A stretch of DNA of 64,000 nucleotides, taken from positions 22,407,091 to 22,471,090 of the forward strand of contig SFZH01000008.1 of the NCBI GenBank assembly GCA_021234535.1, in the 5' to 3' direction. The notes under the pieces were generated by a model. The model was not told the origin of the DNA and ran no database searches. It saw only the letters and a list, made by a program, of their open reading frames with translations. The position numbers and the translations under genes were made by a program. Origin of the DNA: Stichopus chloronotus (lineage: Eukaryota > Echinodermata > Holothuroidea > Aspidochirotida > Stichopodidae). This document shows positions 36,401 through 48,400 of the stretch, piece after piece; within the stretch, counting starts at the first letter, position 1; every line of letters starts with the position of its first letter.

Positions 36401-39400
36401 GCCTTGGAGCTGAAATTCCTGAACACCCTAAAGATGCCACTAGCAGACTGTCATTATTACAAATCATTGACATTGTGTAAGACAATCTGTAGGAGGATAA
36501 GCATGACAGAAATATCATAAAATGGGGCATAGGGCCAACATGGGTCTTTGGAATCCCTAAACATTCTGAAGGTACCACTACCCAAAAGAAATTTTGTGGG
36601 AGTTCCAAACAAATCCATGAAAGCAATGTGAGTAGAAGCATTTTAAACAATTGTTGACAGGTAGCTCATGCATGAGTAAGCTCCTAATATGAGGTCATAA
36701 GTGATGTGATATGTAGGAAAGAAGATTTTTGAAAGGGGATCTTCCAGCTGTGAAATTAAACTTTGGTTGCCTTCATTTGATGATGTCACACATATATCAA
36801 AGACAGTTGTTTAATAATGGGTCATTCCATGAAGTTGGGCCACAATGTGTGACATAGAGGTCAAAATTTCAAGTATTCATGGTTTACCCAAGTTTTTATG
36901 AAAAGGATGAATAGTCATAATTGCCAATTGTTCTGAAGAGTGATGCATTTGTGTTTGGCTATGCGAGAAGTTAGTAAAGTAAAAGGTGAGTGATGTTTAT
37001 AGTATGCTTGACCAGTTTCTTTCCTTACATAAAGTTTGTTAAGTAGTGAGTATTTAGTATTAGTATATAACACACAGGGAGAAGAAATGTTTGTTTTGCA
37101 GTTACTGTTAGCATTTAGGGAGAGACAGGGATATAGGCAAAGGGAGAAATGTGGCACCTTGTCATAAATCGAGAAACACTTTGATACAGAAAAGGAAAAA
37201 GAGAGAAGAGCCGAGGAATAAAGAGGAAACAAAGAGAACTGAATAAACCTTTTTTCTAAGTTCTATTTTTCTTCATCTGGTGAACAAAGTGAAAAAATTT
37301 CCTTTTTTAATTCCTTGCCAAATGTAGGCAAGGAATCTATGCAGTTATTATGAGGTGTGATTGTGCATGTGTGACGCCTTGGCTTGTAAACACGAAATCT
37401 AAAGAGGGGAAGCGTGCCTGAACTTCAAAGTTGCTGTGTAGGTAGTCCAATGTGAGCAGATGATCCTATTGTCTTTCATGGAGGTCAAAGGTAATTTGAG
37501 GTCACTGGAGCTTAAAGTATAAAAACCTACTAAGGGAGATATCTCAGCAAGAGAATGTGACTGGATCATCATACTAGTCCATTGCCAGCCATTGATGAGT
37601 AGATAATTTCTGTCATTTGTGATGGAGGTCAAAGGTCATGTGAGGTCAATAGAGGTCAAAATTTGAAAACCTTGTAAACATGGTATCTCAATAAGGGAAA
37701 GTTGCTTTAACAAGCTTGATTTGTTGGTTTTCAATTGTAAGTAGATGATTTCTATTGTTTTTCATGGACATCAAAGGTCATTTAAATTCAACAGAGGTTA
37801 GTTTGAAAGTTTGTTAAGAAAGATAACTTAGCAATTAAATGCTGCTAGAAGTTCAAACTTAGTGTGTTGATATTCCATTGTGAGTAGATGATCCATACCA
37901 ATTTTCATGGAGATCAAATGTCATTTGAGGACACCAGAGGTTGAAGTATGGAAACCAATTAAGGAACTTATCTCTGCAATTGAATGTTGCTGGATCAGTA
38001 AGCTGTTAACGTTGGTTGACCTTGATAAGCAGGTAAGCTCTGTCATTTCTTGTGGAGTTCAAAGGTCATGCAAAGTCAGTAGAGATCATAGTTTGTAAAC
38101 TTGTAGACATGGTATTCCACAAAGAGTAAGGTGTTTGAACTTCCAAATTGGTATGTATTTTCTATGTTTTTCTTGAATATTGGCAAGGAATCTCAAAGAT
38201 ATTTGACATCTGGTTTAGATAACTGCTAACATCTTTGCATACTTTTCCCCTGGATTTAATATGGAATATTTACACTGTCCACCCCAAAAAACGTCCACCT
38301 CTATTTCTAATATATTTTCTACCAACTTTGCCATGTTTAGTCCACACATGGCTCCTAACAACTCTAATATAAATATGCTGATAGCTTGACAGGGACAACA
38401 AACATAACTGACTCATAATGTTGACATAAACACAAGCAATATCATTGGAATGCTCTTCAATGTCATTTATGAAGGACATTTTAAAGTTGTCATTCACCTC
38501 AACATGGCTGTGTGCCTTAACTTCATGGAATGACCCAAATCAAGTTTGTCCAGATATTTAGAAAAACCATATTTCCATGGCCTGCATTTAAGTCTATGTG
38601 CCGGACCTGTTTAACCATACCGTAATTTCACTCCATTTATGTGTGTGTCACATGCACCAGCAATCCTACAATGTTTTTACTACCTGTTTAATCGTACATT
38701 GTACATTATTTACCTTACAAGTTTGTTAATATGTTACAGTGCATGTCAGGTCAAAGCTGTGCATTTTGTTAGAGATGTTTGCTTCATCTACAAAACAGTA
38801 GTTTCACTGTTTTATAATATCTTGTCCTCCTTTTCAGATCAGTGTTTCTGCCTCAGTAAGTCAAATTATGATTTGTTACGAAGTAAAACAGGTCAGTTAC
38901 ACGATAGACCGAGTACTGGAGGTATGTACATAATGCAAGTTAATACTATCTTGTTGAAGCTTGGTATTGTTTTGTGTTACTTGCAGTCCCACAACCCAAA
39001 CCATTATCAAGCAGAATAAATCCAGCAAAGACTAAACAGGTGATATCACATGCCTTGCTGATGACAGGGGTACTGGACAAAATAGCTGAAGCCAGAGACT
39101 GCCTTGCAGAGAAGCAAACACCAACTAACAGGTAATAGATCAATAGTAGTAGAATACCAGTAAATATTTAAGAAATAAGAAACTAGAGACATTTTTACAG
39201 ACAGTTTCACATCATCAAACAGATATATTGTAGCCATATATAACATTGTAACCATATGTAATACTGGAGTTAAGAGACTGAACATTAAAAGCCTTGGAAT
39301 TTTCTACTGTTGTTAATCAATTTTGTTGTTTTTAATATTTAACATTTTATCATTCTATTTTCGTATTATGGGTTCCTTGAATCAGCAAAGGAACCTATGC

Positions 39401-42400
39401 TGTCAGGTTGGTGTGTGTATGTGAGCATGTTTGTGCCGCTGTGTGCTTGCATGTGTCTGTGACACTTGCTTGGGTGCGTTCTAACTCAATAGGGGAAAGT
39501 GGGATAAAAGTCAACTTGGTATGTATATTCACCATAGTGAGAAAGGTGTGCCCTACTGTTTTTGGTGGAGGTCAAAGGTCGTCTGGGGGCAAAACTCTGT
39601 GTGTCTGTGATGCTTCCTTGGGTACACTCTCACTCAATAGGGGAAAGTCAGATGAAAGTCAAACTTGGTATGTAGGTTTGCCATAGTGAGAAGGTGTGCC
39701 CTATTGTTTTTGGTGACGGTCAAAGATCATCTGGGGGTTGCGGGCAAAACTATGAAAACTTTTTAATACAATATTTCAAACTTTTTAATACAATATCTCA
39801 AACTATAAAGCTTGGACAAAATTTATACTTGGTATACGGATGCATATGGTAGTGGTGACTTTGGGGCGCTCAAGATTTTTGGGTCCAAGGTCCAAATGGG
39901 TCATATGGGCCATTTTATGAACTCATGCAAAATGCATCTTCCTCTACAGACTGTATGGCATTAAGTTGAAATTGTGTCACATTACTACTGCGGTAGTGGT
40001 TCCTTCAGGTTTTTCAGGATTATTGGTCCTATGTGGACCATTTTATGAAATCATGCAAAATATTTCTCTTCTGCATACTTTGCTTTACAATGTGAAATGT
40101 TTGTCAAATTAGTATTGTGGTAGTGGAACCCAAGGTGTTTTCAGGATTTTGGGGTTCAAGGTCCAAATTTGCCCATATGGGCCATTTTATGAAATCGTGC
40201 ATAATGCTTCTTCTGATACAGATTGTTTGGTATTAAGTTGAAATTGTGTCACATTCCTACTATGGTCAGGGGTTCCTTCAGGTTGTTTATGATCATTGGT
40301 CCCGTATGGGCCCATGTGGACCATTTTATGAAATCATGTTTTTCTTCATATTTTGCTTTACAATGTGAAATGTTTGTCAAATTAACAGTGTTGTAGTGGA
40401 ACGGTTTGCGGTGTTCAACATTCATGGGTGCAACTTCAGAATGGGCTATATGAGCCATAAATTATTACATTGTGCAAAGTGATAGTTTTCCTACAGATTA
40501 GGTGTTACAATGGTGAGGGTTCTTCAGATTAGTACTAGTGGGACATCTCACAGTTATATGGTGCCTTGAAATAGTGTGGTGTCAAAGAAATAGACATTTC
40601 TGGTGGTTGCAAATTCTGTCCCTTATTTCACGTTTCAATACATTTTGCATAGGCACATGTTTCTGATATGAATGAATGAATGAATGAATGAATAGGCATC
40701 TCTTGTATTTGTAAATTCTGTCCTTTATTTCTCATTTCAATACATTCTTGCATGGGCACATGTCTCTCATATGAATGAATGCATTATGAAAAGTATACTC
40801 AAGAATGTTGCAGAGTTCTTGATTCAATGTTATCGCAACTTCTGAACTGCAAGGAAGTAAAAGAGATCTTACACATGGGAACTAGCACTAACGTCACTAT
40901 ATTTCTAAATGACCTCTCACGACTGACTAGCCTAGTCTGCTTCAGCTAAACCGTTGGTTAACTATCTGGGTCAGTTGACCAGAGACTGTTAAGATATTGC
41001 TGTAAATCTAAAGTGAATCTGTGTCAATTCACTGTTAAGTTAATGTCAAGTTGACTCCCAAGTCATCATGGACTGGTCATTATTGATTGGGGGTGGAGTG
41101 AATGCATGCCAAAACTGTTTTTAAAGAGGATAGTTTGTTTCCTATGAAATTGCAAATTTATCTTGGTTTGTGGTACACAGTGACACAGGAGTTGCTCTGC
41201 AAATAGACTCTGAAACTTTTACAATGTAAAAATAGAAGCTGGACTGCTGATCAAAATATTAGAAATCAAAATATCTAAAAGAGCAACAAAGAAGGAGCAG
41301 TCAAGCCAGTAAGAGGAAATAATTTAAAATTATGGAAAATTATGGTTATATTATGGTCAAAATATTAGAAACCAGAGAATGTCTAAAAGAATAGAAAAAC
41401 AGTCTAAAAATCCGGCAAATAACAAGGTGAAAATAGAAAATTGGACCACTGGTCAATATATTAGAAACCATTAAGGTCTAAAAGAGAAAGAAAATGGCAA
41501 CAAAGAGGTAAATAAGAAGGTAAAAAAAGAATATTTGACCACTTATGAGTAAAATATCAACAAATGTTTGGGTATATTCTGTTTTGGCAGTCCACAGAGA
41601 CCCAAAGCCAAGATGGAACCATTTGTGGGAACACCAATAACTCAAAGCCTGAAAATCAGCCAAAGGTTTGTCTCTTTTCTCCTGTGCACCCTTTTCAGTA
41701 TTTGTTCTTATGTATGGAACAGTTTCAGAGTTTGTCTGGTATAGTTTGATATTCAAGGTGTAAAGTTTAATAATCTTTCAACTTCACATAGTAACAGGTG
41801 ACTTGTAAGTTCAAAAAGTACCTGTTATCATAGCTAGTCTGACTTTGGTGTATGTGTTATCTTGGTGTTACCATAGTAACAATCAATCATCTTTGGTAAT
41901 TCAACCAAAGATGTCTAGAATGAGATGAAATTACCCAAATATTGGAGGAGATGAGTAAATTATTCTGATAAATGTCAAGTGACACAGGTACTATTAAATA
42001 GTAACACTATACCAAAATACTATTTAGTTAACCTAAACTAAAAACTTTCAGAAATATGTGTCACAAAGTATTATAACATGAATTGTGATGGTCTAATTCC
42101 CATTTTCACAGAACATTCCTGAGCTGAGATATAAAATTTTAAAGTTTATTAACTCAATTTCAAAAGGGTAATTGCACAATAATTTGTGATGTAAGCCTTG
42201 TGCCACTCACATTACTTTCTTTGTTTTTTGAAAGCCATCGTACTTTGTCACAAAGTGTGATTACTGTCTTACTGTTGTATATCTCTGCAATGGAACAAGC
42301 TATGAAGATGGGAATTGTATAAATGGAATTTATTTTCTAACCTCCAAACTATATATATTTTTTATTTGGAATTCTAAACCTAAGGTACAAAAACCATTTG

Positions 42401-45400
42401 GCAATGAATAGCTTTTGTCAGTAAATCTGCGAGACTTGTTTCATACCTCTCCAAAAAAAAATAACCAAAAAAAAAACTGATCTTGGCATTCTGTTGTTTG
42501 TTCATGTGGGAGTTCCTTGTGCCATATCAGCAGTAGATGTTGCCATGGTGACCTGTTGATTGTATTGTGTGTTTTCAATTCTTTGCATCCTTCTGATAGT
42601 AACACTGACCCATCAATCTGTAGTTAGTGTAAGTTACATGTCAAAGCATCCATTTAAATCAATATGCATGTCAGGAAAGCAGCCAAGTACATTAGCTAAT
42701 ACCTAAGACCATACAAATCAAGAGAGAAGTCTGCAGAGTGTCAGGATGATTGTACTTAGAACAGAGAAATGAAATATTGTGGTCAGTTTGGCAGGCCAAT
42801 CAGTTCTGGTATTCATAGCCTATAATGTCATGAGGTTGGTCCATTAAGTGTTCAGCCATGCTGTTCTGTTGTGGTCAGTTTGGCAGGCCGATCAGTTCTG
42901 TTATTGATAATCTATAATGTCATGAGGTTGGTCCATTAAGTGTTCAGCCATGCTGTCCTGTTGTGGTCAGTTTGGCAGACCGATCAGTTCTGTTATTGAT
43001 AATCTATAATGTCATGAGGTTGGTCCATTAAGTGTTCAGCCATGCTGTTCTGTTGTGGTCAGTTTGGCAGGCCAATCAGTTCTGTTATTGATAGTCTATA
43101 ATGTCATGAGGTTGGTCCATTAAGTGTTCAGCCATGCTGTCCTGTTGTGGTCAGTTTGACAGGCCAATCAGTTCTGTTATTGATAGTCTATAATGTCATG
43201 AGGTTGGTCCATTAAGTGTTCAGCCATGCTGTTCTGTTGTGGTCAGTTTGGCAGGCCAATCAGTGCTGTTATTGATAGTCTATAATGTCATGAGGTTGGT
43301 CCATTAAGTGTTCAGCCATGCTGTTCTGTTGTGGTCAGTTTGGCAGACCGATCAGTTCTGTTACTGATAATCTATAATGTCATGAGGTTGGTCCATTAAG
43401 TGTTCAGCCATGCTGTCCTGTTGTGGTCAGTTTGGCAGGCCAATCAGTTCTGTTATTGATAGTCTATAATGTCATGAGGTTGGTCCATTAAGTGTTCAGC
43501 CATGCTGTTCTGTTGTGGTCAGTTTGGCAGGCCAATCAGTGCTGTTATTGATAGTCTATAATGTCATGAGGTTGGTCCATTAAGTGTTCAGCCATGCTGT
43601 CCTGTTGTGGTCAGTTTGGCAGGCCAATCAGTTCTGTTATTGATAGTCTATAATGTCATGAGGTTGGTCTATTAAGTGTTCAGCCATGCTGTTCTGTTGT
43701 GGTCAGTTTGGCAGGCCAATCAGTGCTGTTATTGATAGTCTATAATGTCATGAGGTTGGTCCATTAAGTGTTCAGCCATGCTGTTCTGTTGTGGTCAGTT
43801 TGGCAGGCCGATCAGTTCTGTTACTGATAATCTATAATGTCATGAGGTTGGTCCATTAAGTGTTCAGCCATGCTGTTCTGTTGTGGTCAGTTTGGCAGGC
43901 CAATCAGTGCTGTTATTGATAGTCTATAATGTCATGAGGTTGGTCCATTAAGTGTTCAGCCATGCTGTTCTGTTGTGGTCAGTTTGGCAGACCGATCAGT
44001 TCTGTTACTGATAATCTATAATGTCATGAGGTTGGTCCATTAAGTGTTCAGCCATGCTGTTCTGTTGTGGTCAGTTTGGCAGGCCAATCAGTTCTGTTGT
44101 TGATAATCTATAATGTCATGAGGTTGGTCCATTAAGTGTTCAGCCATGCTGTTCTGTTGTGGTCAGTTTGGCAGGCCCATCAGTTCTGTTATTGATAGTC
44201 TATAATGTCATGAGGTTGGTCCATTAAGTGTTCAGCCATGCTGTCCTGTTGTGGTCAGTTTGGCAGACCGATCAGTTCTGTTACTGATAATCTATAATGT
44301 CATGATGTTGGTCCATTAAGTGTTCAGCCATGCTGTTCTGTTGTGGTCAGTTTGGCAGGCCCATCAGTTCTGTTATTGATAGTCTATAATGTCATGAGGT
44401 TGGTCCATTAAGTGTTCAGCCATGCTGTTCTGTTGTGGTCAGTTTGGCAGGCCGATCAGTTCTGTTACTGATAATCTATAATGTCATGAGGTTGGTCCAT
44501 TAAGTGTTCAGCCATGCTGTTCTGTTGTGGTCAGTTTGGCAGGCCAATCAGTGCTGTTATTGATAGTCTATAATGTCATGAGGTTGGTCCATTAAGTGTT
44601 CAGCCATGCTGTTCTGTTGTGGTCAGTTTGGCAGACCGATCAGTTCTGTTACTGATAATCTATAATGTCATGAGGTTGGTCCATTAAGTGTTCAGCCATG
44701 CTGTTCTGTTGTGGTCAGTTTGGCAGGCCAATCAGTTCTGTTATTGATAATCTATAATGTCATGAGGTTGGTCCATTAAGTGTTCAGCCATGCTGTTCTG
44801 TTGTGGTCAGTTTGGCAGGCCCATCAGTTCTGTTATTGATAGTCTATAATGTCATGAGGTTGGTCCATTAAGTGTTCAGCCATGCTGTCCTGTTGTGGTC
44901 AGTTTGGCAGACCGATCAGTTCTGTTACTGATAATCTATAATGTCATGAGGTTGGTCCATTAAGTGTTCAGCCATGCTGTTCTGTTGTGGTCAGTTTGGC
45001 AGGCCAATCAGTTCTGTTATTGATAGTCTATAATGTCATGAGGTTGGTCCATTAAGTGTTCAGCCATGCTGTCCTGTTGTGGTCAGTTTGACAGACTGAT
45101 CAGTTCTGTTATTGATAATCTATGTCATGAGATTGGTCCATTAAGTGTTCAGCCATGCTGTCCTGTTGTGGTCAGTTTGGCAGGCCCATCAGTTCTGTTA
45201 TTGATAGTCTATAATGTCATGAGGTTGGTCCATTAAGTGTTCATCCATGCTGTTCTGTTGTGGTCAGTTTGGCAGGCCAATCAGTTCTGTTATTGATAGT
45301 CTATAATGTCATGAGATTGGTCCATTAAGTGTTCAGCCATGCTGTTCTGTTGTGGTCAGTTTGGCAGACCAATCAGTGCTGTTATTGATAGTCTATAATG

Positions 45401-48400
45401 TCATGAGGTTGGTCCATTAAGTGTTCAGCCATGCTGTTCTGTTGTGGTCAGTTTGGCAGACCGATCAGTTCTGTTACTGATAATCTATAATGTCATGAGG
45501 TTGGTCCATTAAGTGTTCAGCCATGCTGTTCTGTTGTGGTCAGTTTGGCAGGCCAATCAGTTCTGTTATTGATAGTCTATAATGTCATGAGGTTGGTCCA
45601 TTAAGTGTTCAGCCATGCTGTCCTGTTGTGGTCAGTTTGACAGACTGATCAGTTCTGTTATTGATAATCTATGTCATGAGATTGGTCCATTAAGTGTTCA
45701 GCCACGCTGTCCTGTTGTGGTCAGTTTGGCAGGCCCATCAGTTCTGTTATTGATAGTCTATAATGTTATGAGGTTGGTCCATTAAGTGTTCAGCCATGCT
45801 GTTCTGTTGTGGTCAGTTTGGCAGGCCAATCAGTGCTGTTATTGATAGTCTATCATGTCATGAGGTTGGTCCATTAAGTGTTCAGCCATGCTGTTCTGTT
45901 GTGGTCAGTTTGGCAGGCCAATCAGTTCTGTTATTGATAGTCTATAATGTCATGAGGTTGGTCCATTAAGTGTTCAGCCATGCTGTTCTGTTGTGGTCAG
46001 TTTGGCAGGCCCATCAGTTCTGTTATTGATAGTCTATAATGTCATGAGGTTGGTCCATTAAGTGTTCAGCCATGCTGTTCTGTTGTGGTCAGTTTGGCAG
46101 GCCAATCAGTTCTGTTATTGATAATCTATAATGTCATGAGGTTGGTCCATTAAGTGTTCAGCCATGCTGTTCTGTTGTGGTCAGTTTGGCAGGCCAATCA
46201 GTGCTGTTATTGATAGTCTATAATGTCATGAGGTTGGCCCATTAAGTGTTCAGCCATGCTGTCCTGTTGTGGTCAGTTTGACAGACTGATCAGTTCTGTT
46301 ATTGATAATCTATGTCATGAGATTGGTCCATTAAGTGTTCAGCCACGCTGTCCTGTTGTGGTCAGTTTGGCAGGCCCATCAGTTCTGTTATTGATAGTCT
46401 ATAATGTCATGAGGTTGGTCCATTAAGTGTTCAGCCATGCTGTTCTGTTGTGGTCAGTTTGGCAGGCCCATCAGTTCTGTAATTGATAGTCTATAATGTC
46501 ATGAGATTGGCCCATTAAGTGTTCAACCAGTCCTGTCATGATGATGCTATTCTTTGTCATTAACCAGCATTGCTGTGGTTTACATTTTTTAGAAGTGTTT
46601 TAAACTATGATATTTGTTGATTTTAAGTAATCTATGTAGAATAAAGTGTAACTTGAAATTACAGCTTTTTTTATCTTTATTTTACCACATGGTGTAGACA
46701 TTCTGCAACATTTGTGTATCCTGATCAGACTGAAGTTGAAAGTAACCAGTGGCAACCATCAACAGCGCCATCGCATTTCCTGAATCATACCAAGAGGATG
46801 GCATTTAACTTAGAAACAACAAGGACCCTGATGACACCACCAAGGTACCTATAGACGATAGTATTGTTCCTTTATTTCATTGTTATTATTTCCTGTCATT
46901 TCATCTTGAACACTCTCATTCTTGACAATTGATATGGCGGTTAACATAGCTGTGTTTATTTGGTGGTATTGGTTTGTCTTGTTGCACCAGACTGGACTTG
47001 CTAATTGTTGCAATTATTAACTGACTTGTTTGTTGCAACTATTTATTGAGTAGGCTGCTGATTTTACAAAGGATATATGTGAACCCCATAAGAAGCGTAG
47101 TTCAGATGTGAATCAGATAGAAAGCATGGCTCAACTTTGAAACCAGTAAGGACCAGAGTTGAACCGGAACCCTATGTAAACCAGGTGTGAACTTTGAACC
47201 CTATAAAGACCACAGCTGAACTGTAAACCTGGCAGTGACTAGAGTGGATCAAGAGAGATGATCTGTAAACTCCATTAGAAATACAATTGATGTACAAACT
47301 CCGTGAGAAGCAGGGTTGATCTGCATACACTGTGAGAAACAGGGTTGATCTGCAATCTCCATGAGAAGCAATGTTGATGAGAAGTGACTCATACGTTGAT
47401 GTTTTACTTGACTTGTGGTGAATGCAAAAGCTGTTGCTGCCTTTGTGTGTATGTGTGTGTGTGTGTTAGTGAGGTGTCTTCATCATCTATAGCTGTAGAA
47501 TTAAGAGTATAATGATAGAAAATTGATGACTGCTTGAATGACTCAACATTTTATGCTTGTACAAATATTTTTCTGGTTTTACTTTTTTAATTTCTAGATC
47601 AAAGATTGACTATTCTGGAGCCAACGCCATGTCTTTACTTCAGACACCGCTAGTGCAGAAGGTGGTTACATTTAAACTTAAATATGATATTTCTAACACA
47701 TTGCTCTGTATTTTTCTCTATGCTGTTGTCAGTTAAGGGAAGGAGAACTAATTTGAAAGTAAACAATTGACAACTTTGGAGTATTTTGACAAATTGTTTT
47801 ACACCAGTTTCTCTTTGAAATTGTTAAAGCACTGCAACAACTACATCACTCTGCAAAAGAACACCGTAAGAGCGTGTCTCCATTTCTACGTCGGCAGCAT
47901 CTTGCAGGCATGTCCACTGTGCATTGTTCTCATACTGAATATTCTTCACAGCTTCACAGTGAATGCTGGTGCCAGTTTGTCAAGATAATGAGGCAGTAGT
48001 GGATAGGGTTCACACGCACAAAACAATCGTCTTTCTTTGCAACAGAAGAAAATTGACAGAAATTCTTGTGAGCAACTTCCTTGCACATGTGGTCGTAACT
48101 AATAAATGGGCTATTGTTTGCATTGGTTTTGCCTTGATAATTCTTCATAGTAATATGTCTAGACTGCATGTTTGCATGAAACAAAAGAAAAAAAATCATC
48201 CTGGAAATGTATTGTTATTGTTGTGTAGCCTAACAAGTGTAACATGTATTTGAAAATTGCTACATTAGGTTGATTTGTCAGTTGCAAATTGAAAGTACTA
48301 GAGTCGTACTAGAGTCGTACTGCAAGACGTGCCCATAGTACAACCCGCAACACCTGTCCCTGGCATTCCATGAGTTGCAAGGATTCATGGCATGCATCCA

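Larger units (their letters stand above)
36818..38537. mobile_element. Element with perfect 19-bp terminal inverted repeats, 1.72 kb
   Basis: The left end tgggtcattccatgaagtt (36818-36836) is the exact reverse complement of aacttcatggaatgaccca (38519-38537). No transposase frame is present. A copy of the AGGTCA-rich family (37300-38215) is nested inside. I could not identify a target duplication, so the superfamily is unknown. Confidence 0.65.

Noticed and set aside
42773..46529. CRISPR-like appearance (regular repeats)
   Set aside because: Units are contiguous, with no unique spacers, in a clearly eukaryotic intron.
47954..48253. Overlapping 81- and 96-codon frames
   Set aside because: Both strands open over the same stretch, no splice or domain evidence; compatible with chance.
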